Part shown: one piece after another, positions 63,752 through 64,000 of the stretch | How the letters are laid out: every line of letters begins with the position of its first letter | Position numbering within the stretch: position 1 is the stretch's first letter | Assembly (NCBI GenBank): GCA_000149265.1 | Contig: CH003313.1 | Coordinates: forward strand, 1,425,738 to 1,489,737 | Source: Ciona savignyi | Lineage: Eukaryota; Chordata; Ascidiacea; Phlebobranchia; Cionidae | Reading direction: 5' to 3' | Length of the DNA stretch: 64,000 bases | Program-made: the position numbers and the translations under genes | Notes under the pieces: model-generated | What the model was told of the DNA's origin: nothing | What the model saw: only the letters and a program-made list of their open reading frames with translations | The model's database searches: none

Positions 63752-64000
63752 TGACAGATTAGTGTGATGGGTTAGTGCGCTTTTAGGCGAAGATTTGCTG
63801 GTACGAAACTGGTCGGTTGTGTTCTTGTGCAAGGCACTAAGGACATTACCTGAACCCAGTGGATTAATTGGTTGTACTGAACTAAAATAATATTTGAATT
63901 ATGCACAACACACAGCAATAGCTCCAGTAACCCGACGGTGGGCGCGAGGATATCTGACGTTTTCCCGTGTTTACCCACTTTGTTTTCCATTCACACGGAT
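63752..64000 (+). repeat. SINE, cut by the window edge
   Basis: Head TTAGTGTGATGGGTTAGTGCGC through the body to CCATTCACACGGAT; the tail would lie beyond position 64000. Confidence 0.85.

Overview
The window is nuclear DNA of a chordate with AT-rich sequence, short introns and very many tRNA-derived SINE copies. Gene content (vertebrate-type ALDH8A1, ARHGAP11A and SYT14/16 orthologues), exon structure, compactness, and probable trans-splice acceptors a few bases upstream of start codons all point to a tunicate, most likely Ciona intestinalis/robusta. That is an inference from reading the sequence; no database search was made.

I reconstructed eight multi-exon genes by reading exons and splice sites. 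For the six complete ones the summed exons give an intact frame. In order: eif3l (minus, 3119-10427, 15 coding exons, 534 aa); srsf2 (plus, 11356-13451, 4 exons, 178 aa); aldh8a1 (minus, 16546-23473, 10 exons, 485 aa); arhgap11a (plus, 26091-34373, 14 exons, 988 aa once an assembly gap is collapsed); rab1a (plus, 36215-40348, 7 exons, 204 aa); hmbs (minus, 42234-48095, 11 exons, 357 aa); a synaptotagmin-14/16 gene (plus, 51645-60260, 13 exons, first coding exon not found); and a JmjC/cupin-like gene with a C-terminal EF-hand (minus, 61108-63532, partial). The genes are unrelated housekeeping and regulatory genes (translation initiation, splicing, tryptophan catabolism, Rho regulation, ER-Golgi traffic, heme synthesis, membrane traffic). 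I see no operon-like logic.

Repeats fill most introns and spacers. The main family is a SINE of about 300 bp with a tRNA-like head (box A and box B) and a tail of TATCC repeats, in more than 25 copies. Others are a hAT-like MITE family with about 15-bp terminal inverted repeats and 8-bp target duplications, a second SINE type with a poly-A tail, foldback elements, a 24-bp minisatellite, a strongly conserved module of about 65 bp present three times, and a long dispersed repeat shared by the left edge and the 41-42 kb region.

The observations most worth following are: an 11-residue repeat array (33 bp, with a 132-bp higher-order period) inserted in the C-terminal half of ARHGAP11A; a 100-N gap that looks false; splice acceptors that lie at the edges of repeats; a GC-AG intron in aldh8a1; an extra symmetrical exon in the synaptotagmin gene; and the JmjC plus EF-hand architecture.
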